Shown: positions 1-8,473 of the stretch, piece by piece
Position numbering within the stretch: position 1 is the first letter of the stretch
Layout of the letters: each line of letters begins with the position of its first letter
Assembly (NCBI GenBank): GCA_020072805.1
Contig: JAIQGC010000043.1
Span: forward strand, 1-39,102
Source: Terriglobia bacterium
Lineage (GTDB): Bacteria; Acidobacteriota; Terriglobia; Acidiferrales; UBA7541
Reading direction: 5' to 3'
Length of the DNA: 39,102 nucleotides
Notes under the pieces: model-generated
What the model saw: only the letters and a program-made list of their open reading frames with translations
Told to the model about the DNA's origin: nothing
Databases searched by the model: none
Made by a program: the position numbers and the translations under genes

Positions 1-1
1 A

Positions 2-157
2 AAAAACGCCTTCGCTTATGTAATCGGCGGAGGAGGAGACTACCGGCTGAATCCGCTGCTTTCCTTCCGCATCCAGGCGGACCTGGTGGGAACGGCCTTT
101 TTTGGGCAGCACCAGCGGCACTATCAGGCCACCACCGGACTGGTGCTGAACTTCTAA
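2..157 (+). CDS. C-terminal end of an outer-membrane beta-barrel protein (partial)
   Basis: This is an open reading frame that enters the window from the left and ends at TAA 155-157, leaving about 51 residues. The residues show the alternating polar/hydrophobic pattern of transmembrane beta-strands (for example FRIQADLVGTAFF) with glycine-rich turns. The protein ends in L-V-L-N-F, and a C-terminal phenylalanine is the usual recognition signal for BAM-mediated insertion of outer-membrane barrels. It resembles the last strands of small OmpA-like or porin-like barrel domains. The rest of the gene lies outside the window, so the family cannot be fixed. A structured terminator follows at 318-376. 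Confidence 0.6.
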   Translation, partial: KNAFAYVIGGGGDYRLNPLLSFRIQADLVGTAFFGQHQRHYQATTGLVLNF

Positions 158-317
158 CCCGCATTTCTCACAAGGCTCACGCAGTAGGGGCGAAGCTTGC
201 CTGCCCCGGACAGCAGTCGGGGCTCCGCCCGCTGCGCCATCAGCACGATTGCCTGCTCGGGCGCAACCGCCACAATGTAGTCTCATTGCCCGGCGAAAAA
301 TTCCTCCGAACTTCTGT

Positions 318-376
318 AGCCGCCCTCTTTAGTCGCGAGACTCCGGGCAGCAGCCGGAGAGGGCGGGCTTTTTTAC
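318..376 (+). terminator. Intrinsic terminator with a branched stem
   Basis: CGCCCTCT (321-328) pairs with AGAGGGCG (358-365), and the stem extends outward with one bulge. It is followed by a run of T from 369. Inside are CTCCGG/CCGGAG (341-346 with 354-359) and a competing GNRA-type hairpin AGTC-GCGA-GACT (331-342). It probably ends the transcript of the barrel gene. Nothing else is recognised between 158 and 317, which holds short GC-rich inverted repeats but no gene. Confidence 0.7.
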
Positions 377-430
377 TCTGCTCGCACAAACTTACTCCTG
401 CTCGTGAAAATGCCCGTTAGAATCCAGACG

Positions 431-470
431 AAAAAAAAGCCCGGCTCCCATCGAGCCGGGCTTTTTTATT
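431..470. terminator. Bidirectional intrinsic terminator
   Basis: A near-perfect stem, AAGCCCGGCTC / GAGCCGGGCTT, closes a 5-nt loop. It has an A-run on its left and a T-run on its right, so it can stop transcription in both directions. It sits just past the stop codon of the minus-strand aldehyde dehydrogenase gene and is most likely that gene's terminator. Confidence 0.85.
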
Positions 471-495
471 TACCTCGGGCCGCAGCCAACGCGGT

Positions 496-1968
496 TTACA
501 GCTGTATGGTCACGGTCTTCACTTCGGTGTAGTTGGCCAATCCGTACTCGCCCAACTCGCGCCCGATTCCGGATTGTTTGAAGCCGCCGAAGGGCGCTCC
601 TGCGTCGAACACGTCGAAGCAGTTCACCCATACCGTGCCCGCGCGCAAGCTGTTGGCAATCGCGTGCGCCTTGGTGATGTCCTTGGTCCATACGCCGGCC
701 GCCAGTCCGTAGATGGACTTGTTGCCGCGCTCGATTACTTCGTTCAGGTCCTTGAACTTCAGGATGGTCATGACCGGCCCGAAGATCTCTTCCTGGGCGA
801 TCTTCATGTTGTCTTGAACATCGGAGAAAACGGTGGGTTCGATGAAGTAGCCCTTGTCTCCGACGCGGTTTCCGCCGGTCATCAACTTGGCCTTCTCCTG
901 CTTCCCGCTCTCGATGTACCCCATGATCTTTTTGAACTGGTCGTTATCCACCTGCGGGCCCTGTTCCGTGCTCTTTTCGAACGGATCGCCCACGGTGCGC
1001 TTCTTGGCCCGGGCCACGCTCTTCTCCACGACCTCGTCGTAGCACTTTTCCTCGACGAAGAGCCGCGATCCCGCGCAGCACGCCTGCCCCTGGTTGAAAA
1101 ACAGCGCCTGATGCGATCCTTCGATCGCCTTGTCCATGTCCGCGTCCGCGAAGATAATGTTGGGGCTCTTTCCGCCCAGCTCCAGCGTTACCCTCTTCAG
1201 GTTCGATTCCGCGGCGGCCTTCATGATCAGGTGACCCACTTCGGTCGAGCCCGTGAACGCCACCTTGTCCACGTCCATGTGCCGCGTGATCGCTCCCCCC
1301 GCTGTCGGGCCGTACCCCGGCAGAATATTGACCACTCCCGGCGGGAATCCCGCTTCCAGAATCAATTCGCCCACTCGCAGCGCCGTCAGCGGCGTCTGCT
1401 CCGCGGGCTTCAATACAACCGTGCATCCGGCGGCAAGCGCCGGTCCCAGTTTCCACGACTGCATCAGCAGCGGAAAGTTCCATGGGATAATCTGCCCGCA
1501 AACTCCCACCGGCTCGTGCTTGGTGTAGCTGAAATAAGGCCCATTGACCGGGATCGTTTTGCCCTGCGTCTTGTCCGCCCATCCCGCGTAGTACCGGTAA
1601 CAGGCGATCGTCAGCGGCAGGTCCGCAACGGACGCGATGAAATAGGGCTTTCCGTTGTCCAGCGCTTCCAGTCGCGCCAACTCGTCGGCGTGCTTTTCCA
1701 GCAGGTCCGCCAGCTTGTACATCATCCTGCCGCGCTGCGAGCCGCTCATCTTCCGCCATGCCCCCGTCTCAAACGCCGCCCGCGCCGCGCGGACCGCCTT
1801 GTCCACGTCGGCCGCATCCGCCTCCGCTACCTGGCAGATCTCTTCGCCCGTGGTTGGATTGATCGTCGGAAACGTCTTTCCGCTGACGCTGTCCACCCAT
1901 TCGTTGTTGATCAAGAGCTTTTTCGCCCGGACTTCCACGCCCGGCTTCAGTGTCGCTGCTGTGGCCAT
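496..1968 (-). CDS. NAD(P)-dependent aldehyde dehydrogenase
   Basis: This 490-residue protein of the ALDH superfamily oxidises an aldehyde to the carboxylic acid. The usual family features are visible: [10 protein letters not shown] (about 160-169) in the cofactor-binding region, the FTGST segment (238-242), the general-base glutamate in LELGG (E263) and the catalytic cysteine in NQGQACCAG (C297). Length and motifs match the class 1/2 (retinal/betaine-aldehyde-like) group, but the substrate cannot be read from sequence. The start was placed at the ATG 1966-1968 because a GGAGG lies 6 nt upstream. The frame stays open for 37 more codons, but those residues are proline-rich and unlike the family. 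It is a monocistronic gene closed by the terminator at 431-470. Confidence 0.93.
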   Translation of the reverse strand: MATAATLKPGVEVRAKKLLINNEWVDSVSGKTFPTINPTTGEEICQVAEADAADVDKAVRAARAAFETGAWRKMSGSQRGRMMYKLADLLEKHADELARLEALDNGKPYFIASVADLPLTIACYRYYAGWADKTQGKTIPVNGPYFSYTKHEPVGVCGQIIPWNFPLLMQSWKLGPALAAGCTVVLKPAEQTPLTALRVGELILEAGFPPGVVNILPGYGPTAGGAITRHMDVDKVAFTGSTEVGHLIMKAAAESNLKRVTLELGGKSPNIIFADADMDKAIEGSHQALFFNQGQACCAGSRLFVEEKCYDEVVEKSVARAKKRTVGDPFEKSTEQGPQVDNDQFKKIMGYIESGKQEKAKLMTGGNRVGDKGYFIEPTVFSDVQDNMKIAQEEIFGPVMTILKFKDLNEVIERGNKSIYGLAAGVWTKDITKAHAIANSLRAGTVWVNCFDVFDAGAPFGGFKQSGIGRELGEYGLANYTEVKTVTIQL

Positions 1969-2051
1969 AAATGCCTCCTTCGTGGGATTCGCGTCCGGGG
2001 GCTGGGGGATGTAGGCCGGCGGGCGCGCCATGACTGTGGAAAACTTGCCCA

Positions 2052-2078
2052 TAGTATACCCGCAGGCGGGGTCAGGCA
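2052..2078 (-). promoter_or_regulatory. Possible promoter of the aldehyde dehydrogenase gene
   Basis: On the minus strand TTGCCT (2073-2078) precedes TATACT (2052-2057) with a short 15-bp spacer. The -10 is good but the spacing is tight. The predicted start lies about 75 nt upstream of the ATG. Confidence 0.35.
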
Positions 2079-2163
2079 AGGTGCTTGTGTCCGTAACTTG
2101 TTCTCCGCTGCCGCGGGTATTGCTCGCTTGTTGGTATGAATAGAGAGTAGCGAAAACGGCGGC

Positions 2164-3846
2164 CTAAATCTCCAGAATCACCGGCAGGATCATGGGCCGC
2201 TTGGACGTGTGCTTGTTGATGTATTTCTTCAAATCCACCCGGATCTTTTCCTTGATCACGCCCCAGTCCTTCTTTTCCTCGGAGTTCGACTGCTCCACCG
2301 TCCGCAGAACCATTTCCCGCGCGCCATTGACCAGTTCCTGGGTGTTTTCACTGGGCAGAAATCCTCGCGTGACGATCTCCGGCGTCGATTCCACCTTGCC
2401 CGTGTGCTTGTCGATGGCGATGATCGGCACCACCACGCCGTCCTCGGAGAGGTGCTTGCGGTCGCGGATCACGAACTCCTCGATGGCTTCCAGTGAACCA
2501 GAATCCACCAGGACCCGCCCCGCCGTTACCGGCTCGGTTCGATAGGCGCCCTCGGCCGTGAATTCAATCGGCTGGCCGTCCTCGATCAGCAGCACTTCGC
2601 CCGACACCACGCCCAGTTGGTGCGCCAGCGCGGCATGCCGGAACAGTTGCCGGTATTCCCCGTGCACCGGGATGAAGTACTTGGGCCGCACCAATTGCAG
2701 CACCAGTTTCTGCTCTTCCTGGCTGGCGTGTCCGGAAACGTGTATCGTTCCCGCGCTGTTGTCGTAATAGACCAGCGCCCGCCGCCGGAACATGTGATCC
2801 AGCATGCGGAATATGGCCTTGTCGTTGCCGGGAATGATCCGCGCGGAGAGAATGACCGAGTCGTTTTCATCCACGGTCACGAAGCGGTGACTGTCCACGG
2901 CAATCCGCGATAGGGAAGACATCGGCTCGGCCTGGCTTCCGCTGGCCAGCACGATCAGCTTCTTCGGGTCGAATGCGCGTATGTCCTGCGGCCGCACCAC
3001 CATGCCGTCGGGAATTTTGATCAGGTCCATCGAGTGCGCGATCTCGACGTTGTCCACCATGCTGCGCCCGACAAACGCCACCTTGCGCCCCACCCGCTGC
3101 GCAATCTCGATCACCTGCTGGATGCGGTGAATGGAGGACGCGAAGCAGGACAGCACCACCTTTCGCGGCGCCATCCGGCACAGCTCTTCCAGCCGCGGCA
3201 CCACCACCCGCTCCGACGGCGTGAATCCCGGCCGCTCCACGTTGGTGCTGTCGCTGAATAGCGCCAGCACTCCTTCGTTTCCGTAGCGCGCGAACGCGTG
3301 CAGGTCAAAGGGCGCTCCGTCCACCGGCGTCTGATCAATCTTGAAATCTCCCGTGTGTATCACCACGCCGATGGGCGTGCGGATGGCCAGCGCCACGCAG
3401 TCCACCGTGCTGTGCGTCACGGCGATGAATTCGATCTCGAACGGCCCGATCTCCGCTTTCCGCGTCGGCAGCACTTCGCGCAGCTTGACCTTGTCCAGCA
3501 GGCCCGCTTCTTCCAGCCGCTTCTTCGCCAGCGCCAGCGTGAACCGCGTGCCGTACACCGGCACGTTCACGTCCCGCAGGATGTAGCTCAGCGCTCCGAT
3601 GTGGTCTTCGTGGCCGTGCGTCAGGATAATCGCGCGTACTTTCTCGCGGTTCTGTTTCAGGTAGGTGATGTCCGGGATGACCAGGTCCACTCCCAGCAGC
3701 TCGGATTCCGGGAACATCATGCCGCAGTCGATCACGATGATGTCGTCGCCGTAGCGCAGCACCATCATGTTCATCCCGAATTCACCGAGACCGCCCAGGG
3801 GTATGGCTAGAAGGGAACTCTTATTCTTGCTTAGGTGCTTGCTCAA
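2164..3846 (-). CDS. rnj: Ribonuclease J
   Basis: This 560-residue metallo-beta-lactamase/beta-CASP ribonuclease is known in its family for 5'-to-3' exonuclease and endonuclease activity in mRNA decay and rRNA maturation. The zinc motif THGHEDHIGAL (about 76-86) is intact, followed by the GDFKID strand, the SDSTN segment, the beta-CASP region (SCFASSIHRIQQ) and the SGHAS and PVHGEYR motifs. The C-terminal domain of about 100 residues is present, so it is full length. The frame starts at TTG (3844-3846), with GGAG 11 nt upstream. An ATG in the same area opens a frame that stops after six codons. The family normally starts 5-15 residues before IPLGGLGE, which fits this start. It appears monocistronic. 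Confidence 0.95.
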   Translation of the reverse strand: MSKHLSKNKSSLLAIPLGGLGEFGMNMMVLRYGDDIIVIDCGMMFPESELLGVDLVIPDITYLKQNREKVRAIILTHGHEDHIGALSYILRDVNVPVYGTRFTLALAKKRLEEAGLLDKVKLREVLPTRKAEIGPFEIEFIAVTHSTVDCVALAIRTPIGVVIHTGDFKIDQTPVDGAPFDLHAFARYGNEGVLALFSDSTNVERPGFTPSERVVVPRLEELCRMAPRKVVLSCFASSIHRIQQVIEIAQRVGRKVAFVGRSMVDNVEIAHSMDLIKIPDGMVVRPQDIRAFDPKKLIVLASGSQAEPMSSLSRIAVDSHRFVTVDENDSVILSARIIPGNDKAIFRMLDHMFRRRALVYYDNSAGTIHVSGHASQEEQKLVLQLVRPKYFIPVHGEYRQLFRHAALAHQLGVVSGEVLLIEDGQPIEFTAEGAYRTEPVTAGRVLVDSGSLEAIEEFVIRDRKHLSEDGVVVPIIAIDKHTGKVESTPEIVTRGFLPSENTQELVNGAREMVLRTVEQSNSEEKKDWGVIKEKIRVDLKKYINKHTSKRPMILPVILEI

Positions 3847-3936
3847 GGCAGGTTTATCTCCATGCAGTAAGCCACCATCGTATCACAGCGGGCCTTTCCG
3901 CGTACGATTTCGCCCTGCGGCTCTTTTCCATCTCCG

Positions 3937-4236
3937 CTATTTTTGCTGGTGCCCGCCAAACATCCGCGCAATCGACACCAATATCACCGCCCCCAGCGTC
4001 GCCGCGGCCAGCGAATAAAAAAATCCCCCGCCCCAGAATTCCAGCTTCACGAATATCCATCCGCCCAGCACCGCTCCCACCAGCCCCAGAATCACGTTCG
4101 CGAAACACCCATACCCCCGCCCTCGCGATAGCGTCCCCGCCAGCCACCCCGCCAGCAGCCCGATCGCCAGCCACCCGATCAGCCCCCGCGGCGCCCCGCC
4201 CATCAAGACCATCCATATGCTCGCGTAGTTCATCAT
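3937..4236 (-). CDS. GlsB/YeaQ/YmgE-family small membrane protein (transglycosylase-associated)
   Basis: This 99-residue, very hydrophobic protein has three membrane segments (about 18-36, 46-65 and 69-89) rich in glycine. The GWLAIGLLAGWLAG and ILGLVGAVLGGWIF segments are typical of the family often labelled transglycosylase-associated protein or general stress protein GlsB/YeaQ. Its biochemical role is not established. The family is induced by stress in several bacteria, which is family knowledge and not visible here. The start at 4236 is supported by a G-rich ribosome-binding stretch about 10 nt upstream. It lies between rnj and aguA on the same strand. Confidence 0.85.
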   Translation of the reverse strand: MMNYASIWMVLMGGAPRGLIGWLAIGLLAGWLAGTLSRGRGYGCFANVILGLVGAVLGGWIFVKLEFWGGGFFYSLAAATLGAVILVSIARMFGGHQQK

Positions 4237-4267
4237 GAATTTGCGCCCCCCTGCGCGAGAATTCTTC

Positions 4268-5356
4268 CTATCCCGCCGCGGGCTGCTGCTGCGTCAGGCA
4301 ATGCAGCGTCCCCAGCCCCAGCACCAGATCGCGGCAGTTGATCCCCGCCACCCGCCTGCCCGGAAAGAGCTTGGCCAGCGTATTCAGTGCCACACGGTCG
4401 TTCGGATCGTTGAACGTTGGCACGATCACCACTCCGTTGGCGATGTAAAAGTTCGCGTAGCTGGCCGGCAGCCGCTGCCCGTCAAAATAGATCGGCGCCG
4501 GCATCGGCAGCGTTTCCACGCGCAGCCGCCGCCCTTCCTGGTCCCGCGCTGCCCGCAGATGTGCCAGGTTCTCCTGCAGCGCCGCGTAGTTGATGTCCGC
4601 GCGGTCCTCTTCCACCGCCGTGACCACCGTCGTCGCGTTCACAAACCGCGTCAGGTCGTCCACGTGTCCGTGCGTGTCGTCCCCCGCGATTCCGCGCTTC
4701 AGCCAGATTACGTGCGCCCCGCCCAGATAGTCCCGCAAAATCTGTTCCAACTCTCCCCGCGAAACGCCAGGGTTCCTCGCCTGCACCGGGCTCAGCAGGC
4801 ATTCCTCCGTCGTCAGCAGCGTCCCGCGCCCGTTCACCTCGATGCTTCCGCCCTCCAGCACCACCCGCCGCCCCTGATGCGCCGGCTGCCATACCCTCTT
4901 GCGCAGCCGCTTATTCACCTGCGTCACGGCCGCCGCATCCTTCTTGTAATTGTTGTATTTCGCCCATGCATTGAAGGCCCAGTGCGTGAACGCCACTTCG
5001 CCCGCCGCGTTCTTCACGCAGATCGGCCCCGAATCCCGCATCCATCCGCGGTCCGTGGGCACGCGGAAAAACACCACGTTCCCCATCTTCACTCCCGACT
5101 TCTTCAGCACCTCCCGCGCCTGCGCCTCCTCTGCGCGGTTCTGCACCAGCAGATATACATGCTCCTCGCCCGCCAGGTGCCGCACGATCTCCGCGTACAC
5201 CCACGGAATCGGCGCAAATTTTCCCGGCCAGTCCGTCTTCTCGTGCGGCCAGCCCAGCCACGTTGCTTCGTGACGCTCCCATTCCGCCGGCATCCAGAAT
5301 CCCTGCTCGGCGGGTGTCGGCTGCATAACCGCGGGCACTGCCATCTTCTTTGTCAT
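4268..5356 (-). CDS. aguA: Agmatine deiminase
   Basis: This 362-residue enzyme of the guanidino-modifying (PPAD) family converts agmatine to N-carbamoylputrescine and ammonia. Visible family motifs are WLGWPH (33-38), WMRDSGP (105-111), LEGGSIE (167-173), GDDTHGHVDD (225-234, holding the catalytic Asp/His) and the C-terminal HCLTQQQP carrying the nucleophile (about Cys353). Length matches the family. It is followed on the same strand by the small membrane gene and preceded by aguB (5532-6413), giving aguB-aguA order. The 175-nt gap between them holds a palindromic repeat. Together with PdaD (7791-8348) and AguB it forms the arginine-to-putrescine route. The exact start is uncertain: ATG 5356 is used, and in-frame ATGs also occur at residues 5 and 11. 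Confidence 0.95.
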   Translation of the reverse strand: MTKKMAVPAVMQPTPAEQGFWMPAEWERHEATWLGWPHEKTDWPGKFAPIPWVYAEIVRHLAGEEHVYLLVQNRAEEAQAREVLKKSGVKMGNVVFFRVPTDRGWMRDSGPICVKNAAGEVAFTHWAFNAWAKYNNYKKDAAAVTQVNKRLRKRVWQPAHQGRRVVLEGGSIEVNGRGTLLTTEECLLSPVQARNPGVSRGELEQILRDYLGGAHVIWLKRGIAGDDTHGHVDDLTRFVNATTVVTAVEEDRADINYAALQENLAHLRAARDQEGRRLRVETLPMPAPIYFDGQRLPASYANFYIANGVVIVPTFNDPNDRVALNTLAKLFPGRRVAGINCRDLVLGLGTLHCLTQQQPAAG

Positions 5357-5452
5357 GCGTCAAGCATCCTCATTCCGCAGGTCTCACCTGCGTTCCTTCC
5401 GTGCGGGATTGGCAATCGTAAATTCGAACAGAAGGCTCAAAAAGTAAAATCT

Positions 5453-5494
5453 GTCATTCTGAGTCCCGGCGCTCTTGCCGGGACTCAGAATCTC
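5453..5494. repeat. Palindromic GTCATTCTGAG-type extragenic repeat
   Basis: GTCATTCTGAG starts a perfect inverted repeat: ATTCTGAGTCCCGGC pairs with GCCGGGACTCAGAAT around a 6-nt loop. The same GTCATTCYGAG...GARTC design recurs at 12505-12545 and, in the opposite orientation, at 23817-23850. It probably folds in the aguB-aguA transcript and may act as a partial terminator or RNA stabiliser. Confidence 0.7.
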
Positions 5495-5531
5495 AACTCT
5501 CTGTGTCCGCAGGGAACCCTCGTGGCGTCTC

Positions 5532-6413
5532 TTACTTTCCATTCCACCGGTTCAAGATCGGCTGGTAAGCGTCGATTCGCCGGTCGCGCAGAAACGGCCA
5601 GTTCCGCCGCGTCTCTTCCACGCGTCCCGGGTCGCATTCCACCACGAGGATCTCTTCCTTGTCGCTCGAGGCCTGCGCCACCACCTGCCCGAACGGGTCC
5701 GCCACGAACGAATTTCCCCAGAACTCCAGCCCGCTTTCCTTGGTTCCCTCGTATCCCACGCGATTCACCGCCGCCACGTACACCCCGTTGGCAATCGCAT
5801 GCCCGCGCTGAATCGTCCGCCAGGCGTCCAGTTGTGCCGCTCCGTGCTCCGCCTTCTCCGCCGGATGCCACCCGATCGCCGTCGGGTAAAATAAAATATT
5901 CGCCCCGCCCAGCGCCGCCAGCCGCGCCGCTTCCGGATACCACTGGTCCCAGCAGATCAGCACGCCGATGCGCCCGCTGGCCGTATCGAAATTCAAAAAT
6001 CCCAGATCGCCCGGCGTGAAATAATATTTCTCGTAATAAAGCGGGTCGTCCGGAATGTGCATCTTCCGGTATTTTCCCAGCAGCGCCCCGTCGCTGTTTA
6101 GCACCACCGCCGTGTTGTGATACACCCCCGCCGCCCGCCGCTCAAAGAGCGACCCGACGATTGCCACGCCCATCTCCTTCGCGATTTTCCCCAGCGCCTC
6201 GCTCGTGGGCCCGGGGATCTCCTCCGCCAGGTTGAACAACTCCGCGTTTTCCTCGCGGCAGAAATATTGCGAACGAAACAGCTCTTGCAGGCAGATCACC
6301 CGCGCGCCCATCCGCGCCGCTTCCCGGATCTTCCCCAGCGTCTTGGCGAGATTGGCGGCCGGCTCGGGGCCGCAGCTCATCTGAATCAGTCCAATGGTGA
6401 ATTTTTCCGACAT
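5532..6413 (-). CDS. aguB: N-carbamoylputrescine amidase
   Basis: This 293-residue nitrilase-superfamily amidase hydrolyses N-carbamoylputrescine to putrescine, CO2 and ammonia. The Glu-Lys-Cys triad is visible: LQELF (E44), KYRKMHIP (K117) and LICWDQWYPE (C154). The CWDQWYPEAAR motif and the DDPLYYEKYYFTPGD loop are typical of AguB rather than general nitrilases. The frame is open to an ATG six codons earlier (6431). I chose MSEKF (6411-6413) because it fits the family N-terminus and because a -10-like TATCAT lies just 6 nt upstream, suggesting a leaderless mRNA. No ribosome-binding site is visible. It is probably co-transcribed with aguA downstream. Confidence 0.94.
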   Translation of the reverse strand: MSEKFTIGLIQMSCGPEPAANLAKTLGKIREAARMGARVICLQELFRSQYFCREENAELFNLAEEIPGPTSEALGKIAKEMGVAIVGSLFERRAAGVYHNTAVVLNSDGALLGKYRKMHIPDDPLYYEKYYFTPGDLGFLNFDTASGRIGVLICWDQWYPEAARLAALGGANILFYPTAIGWHPAEKAEHGAAQLDAWRTIQRGHAIANGVYVAAVNRVGYEGTKESGLEFWGNSFVADPFGQVVAQASSDKEEILVVECDPGRVEETRRNWPFLRDRRIDAYQPILNRWNGK

Positions 6414-6419
6414 GCCCGA

Positions 6420-6447
6420 ATGATACAACATCTTTTCCCGCCGGTAA
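6420..6447 (-). promoter_or_regulatory. Promoter of aguB (apparently leaderless)
   Basis: On the minus strand TTACCG (6442-6447), a 16-bp spacer and TATCAT (6420-6425) precede the aguB ATG (6411-6413) by 6 nt. Transcription would begin at or next to the start codon. Confidence 0.5.
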
Positions 6448-6513
6448 CCCGTTTCCCTCCGCTTGCCTGGAAAATTCGTTTTCCCTCGTTTTCCGCTTTC
6501 TTTGTCCGCTCGT

Positions 6514-6542
6514 TTGTAATATCAATCGTATGTTGCAATACT
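6514..6542 (+). promoter_or_regulatory. Possible promoter of the deoxyhypusine-synthase-like gene
   Basis: TTGTAA (6514-6519), a 17-bp spacer and AATACT (6537-6542) lie about 70 nt before the ATG at 6612, in the aguB/DHS-like divergent intergenic region. Hexamer agreement is moderate. Confidence 0.4.
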
Positions 6543-6611
6543 CTGAATTCTGCAATTTGCGCCGCGCCGCTCCATCCGCGCGGCGGTCACCTTGGGAGGC
6601 GAGAAAAGGGA

Positions 6612-7682
6612 ATGGTCAAAACCAATAAAACTGTTACCGGACGCGTGCTCCACGATCCCGTGAAGGACAAGCTGCGCCCCATCTTTCCGATCGATCTTTC
6701 CAAATGCCGCACCATCGATGAACTCGTCCGCGCCATGGGCGACACTGCCTTCACCGGCCGCCAGATCGGCGACGCCGCCGACGTACTCGAAGCCATGGCC
6801 CGTGACAAGGACTGCTTCGTCGTCATGACTCTTTCCGGCGCTCTCACCGTCGGCAAGATGGGCCTCATCTTCTGCGACCTCATCGAATCCGGCGTCGTCA
6901 ACGCCATCGTCTCCACCGGCGCTCTCATGGCCCATGGCCTCGTCGAAGCCACCGGCCACTCCCACTTCCGCTACAACGAAAAAATGGACGACAAGGCCCT
7001 CTTCCACGCCGGCTACAATCGCGTTTATGACTCCCTCGAACCCGAAGTCAACCTCGACCACGTCGAGGAAGTCATGGATCACATCCTGGACAGTTGGAAC
7101 GCCAACGAGGTGGTGTGCAGCCACAAGATTCACCGCAAAATCGGCGAATTTCTCATCAAACATTCCAAGGGCCGCGGCATCCTCAAATCCGCCTACGAAC
7201 ACAACGTCCCGGTCTTTGTCCCCGCCTTCACCGATTCCGAACTGGGCATCGATTTCGCCCTGCACAAGATCGTCCGCCAGAAGCAGAAGCGGCCCCTCCT
7301 GCGCTTCGACCCCTTCGAGGATTTCGAAAAGTTCGCCGACACCATGCTGGCCACCAAGCGCATGGGCATCTTCACCGTCGGCGGCGGCGTTCCCCGCAAC
7401 TGGTCCCAGCAGTTTGGCGTTTACGCCGAATTGCTCGCCCGCCGCGGCTACAAGAATCTCCCCCTCAAGCGCTATAACTACGGCCTGCGCATCTGCCCCG
7501 AACCTGTCTTCTGGGGCGGCCTCTCCGGCAGCACCTATACTGAAGCCGTTTCCTGGGGCAAGTTCGTTCCCCCGGAGGAAGGCGGCCGCTTCGCCGAAGT
7601 CTTCGATGACGCCACCGTGGCCCTCCCGCTCATCGTCGGCTCCGTCCTCGAACGCATCGGCCACTTCAAGAAGAAAAAATAG
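6612..7682 (+). CDS. Deoxyhypusine synthase-like protein (probable homospermidine-type polyamine enzyme)
   Basis: This 356-residue protein belongs to the deoxyhypusine synthase family, which uses NAD+ to transfer an aminobutyl group from spermidine. The LSGALTVGKMG segment, the STGALMAHGL segment and the C-terminal TYTEAVSWGK (K317, aligned with the catalytic imine-forming lysine) are all present, so it should be catalytic. Bacteria lack eIF5A, so hypusine synthesis is unlikely. Some bacterial and archaeal relatives make homospermidine from putrescine. Its position beside aguA, aguB and pdaD supports a polyamine product, but the exact acceptor is inference. The start has GGGAGG about 13 nt upstream and an AAAGGG closer in. 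It converges on pdaD across a shared terminator. Confidence 0.9.
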   Translation: MVKTNKTVTGRVLHDPVKDKLRPIFPIDLSKCRTIDELVRAMGDTAFTGRQIGDAADVLEAMARDKDCFVVMTLSGALTVGKMGLIFCDLIESGVVNAIVSTGALMAHGLVEATGHSHFRYNEKMDDKALFHAGYNRVYDSLEPEVNLDHVEEVMDHILDSWNANEVVCSHKIHRKIGEFLIKHSKGRGILKSAYEHNVPVFVPAFTDSELGIDFALHKIVRQKQKRPLLRFDPFEDFEKFADTMLATKRMGIFTVGGGVPRNWSQQFGVYAELLARRGYKNLPLKRYNYGLRICPEPVFWGGLSGSTYTEAVSWGKFVPPEEGGRFAEVFDDATVALPLIVGSVLERIGHFKKKK

Positions 7683-7709
7683 CCGGGCAGGGAACTCCCC
7701 AGCCAAAAC

Positions 7710-7741
7710 AAAAAGGCCGCCCTTCATCGGGCGGCCTTTTT
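7710..7741. terminator. Bidirectional terminator between DHS-like gene and pdaD
   Basis: A perfect stem AAAAAGGCCGCCC / GGGCGGCCTTTTT around a 6-nt loop lies between two convergent stop codons, with A- and T-runs on its two sides. It can serve both genes. Confidence 0.9.
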
Positions 7742-7790
7742 GTTATCGAACTTCGACTTTCGAATTTCGTCTTTTGTCTTTCTTACTTCT

Positions 7791-8348
7791 TCAGTCGTCT
7801 TCTCCAATCAGAATCGCAGCTCCCAGCACGGTCGTCCAGATTCCGCGCTTGTCTCCCACCGCCGACTGCGTCACGTTCAGCGTGCGCACGATCTTATTCG
7901 ATATCCGGTACACTTCCTTCTTCTCGTCCCACGACAGGTCCGGGTCGAACTCCACGTTCAGCGTCGTCGCCAGCATTTCCGCCGCCAGCTCTTCCGCGTA
8001 TTCGCCCGCCACTTCCTCGGTTTCCCCGAAGGAGTGATGCTCGGACAGGTACCCGTACATGGATTTGTCCGCCGGCAGCGCCAGCCCGATGCTCGCGGCG
8101 ATCAGCCGGTGCGCTTCCTTCGTGGAATTCTCGCTGATCACCGTGAACGCCACCTGGCCCGGCTTGATGTGTTTCAGCCCTTCGCTGCGCGAGATCAGTT
8201 TGCAGTTGGGCGGAAAGATGGATGAAACGCGCACGATGTTGCATGCGGCGATGCCCGCATTGCGCAGAGCCAGCTCGAAACTTGACAGCCTCTCGCGATG
8301 TTTTCCGACGCCTTTGGTGAGGAAAATCTTCTTTGCGACGAACGCCAT
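7791..8348 (-). CDS. pdaD: Pyruvoyl-dependent arginine decarboxylase
   Basis: This 185-residue proenzyme of the PvlArgDC family decarboxylates arginine to agmatine, which feeds AguA. The self-cleavage site is visible in RVSSIFPP: cleavage between S42 and S43 would give the beta chain and a pyruvoyl group on the alpha chain. Other family features are GVGKH (14-18), the [11 protein letters not shown] segment, and [18 protein letters not shown], which places Glu near the active site. Length matches the family. It is common in archaea and patchy in bacteria. It is transcribed alone from a promoter at 8411-8440 and ends at the shared terminator. The arrangement completes arginine-agmatine-carbamoylputrescine-putrescine within 4 kb. 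Confidence 0.95.
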   Translation of the reverse strand: MAFVAKKIFLTKGVGKHRERLSSFELALRNAGIAACNIVRVSSIFPPNCKLISRSEGLKHIKPGQVAFTVISENSTKEAHRLIAASIGLALPADKSMYGYLSEHHSFGETEEVAGEYAEELAAEMLATTLNVEFDPDLSWDEKKEVYRISNKIVRTLNVTQSAVGDKRGIWTTVLGAAILIGEDD

Positions 8349-8410
8349 GGGTAATACCGGCTTGCGGTGCCTCCCTCGTTGGAGTCGGACAAAATTTCTG
8401 AAGCTTTGAA

Positions 8411-8440
8411 AAAATAACAGGAAGCTCCCGCCACTGTCAA
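8411..8440 (-). promoter_or_regulatory. Promoter of pdaD
   Basis: A consensus TTGACA (8435-8440) is followed on the minus strand by an 18-bp spacer and TATTTT (8411-8416), about 60 nt before the pdaD ATG. Confidence 0.5.
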
Positions 8441-8473
8441 CGCAATTCGCTCCGTTTTTACGCCGTTCGCCCG

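Noticed and set aside
158-317. Riboswitch or small RNA gene after the barrel gene
   Set aside because: Several GC-rich hairpins are possible but none matches a known class and there is no promoter; only the terminator at 318-376 is supported.
574-2139. Long open frame on the plus strand opposite the aldehyde dehydrogenase
   Set aside because: It is the antisense shadow of a clear enzyme gene in GC-rich DNA; its product is arginine/histidine-rich with no family pattern.
6522-7727. Long minus-strand frame opposite the DHS-like gene
   Set aside because: Low-complexity Gly/Ala/Asp/Glu composition typical of antisense frames; the plus-strand gene has conserved motifs.
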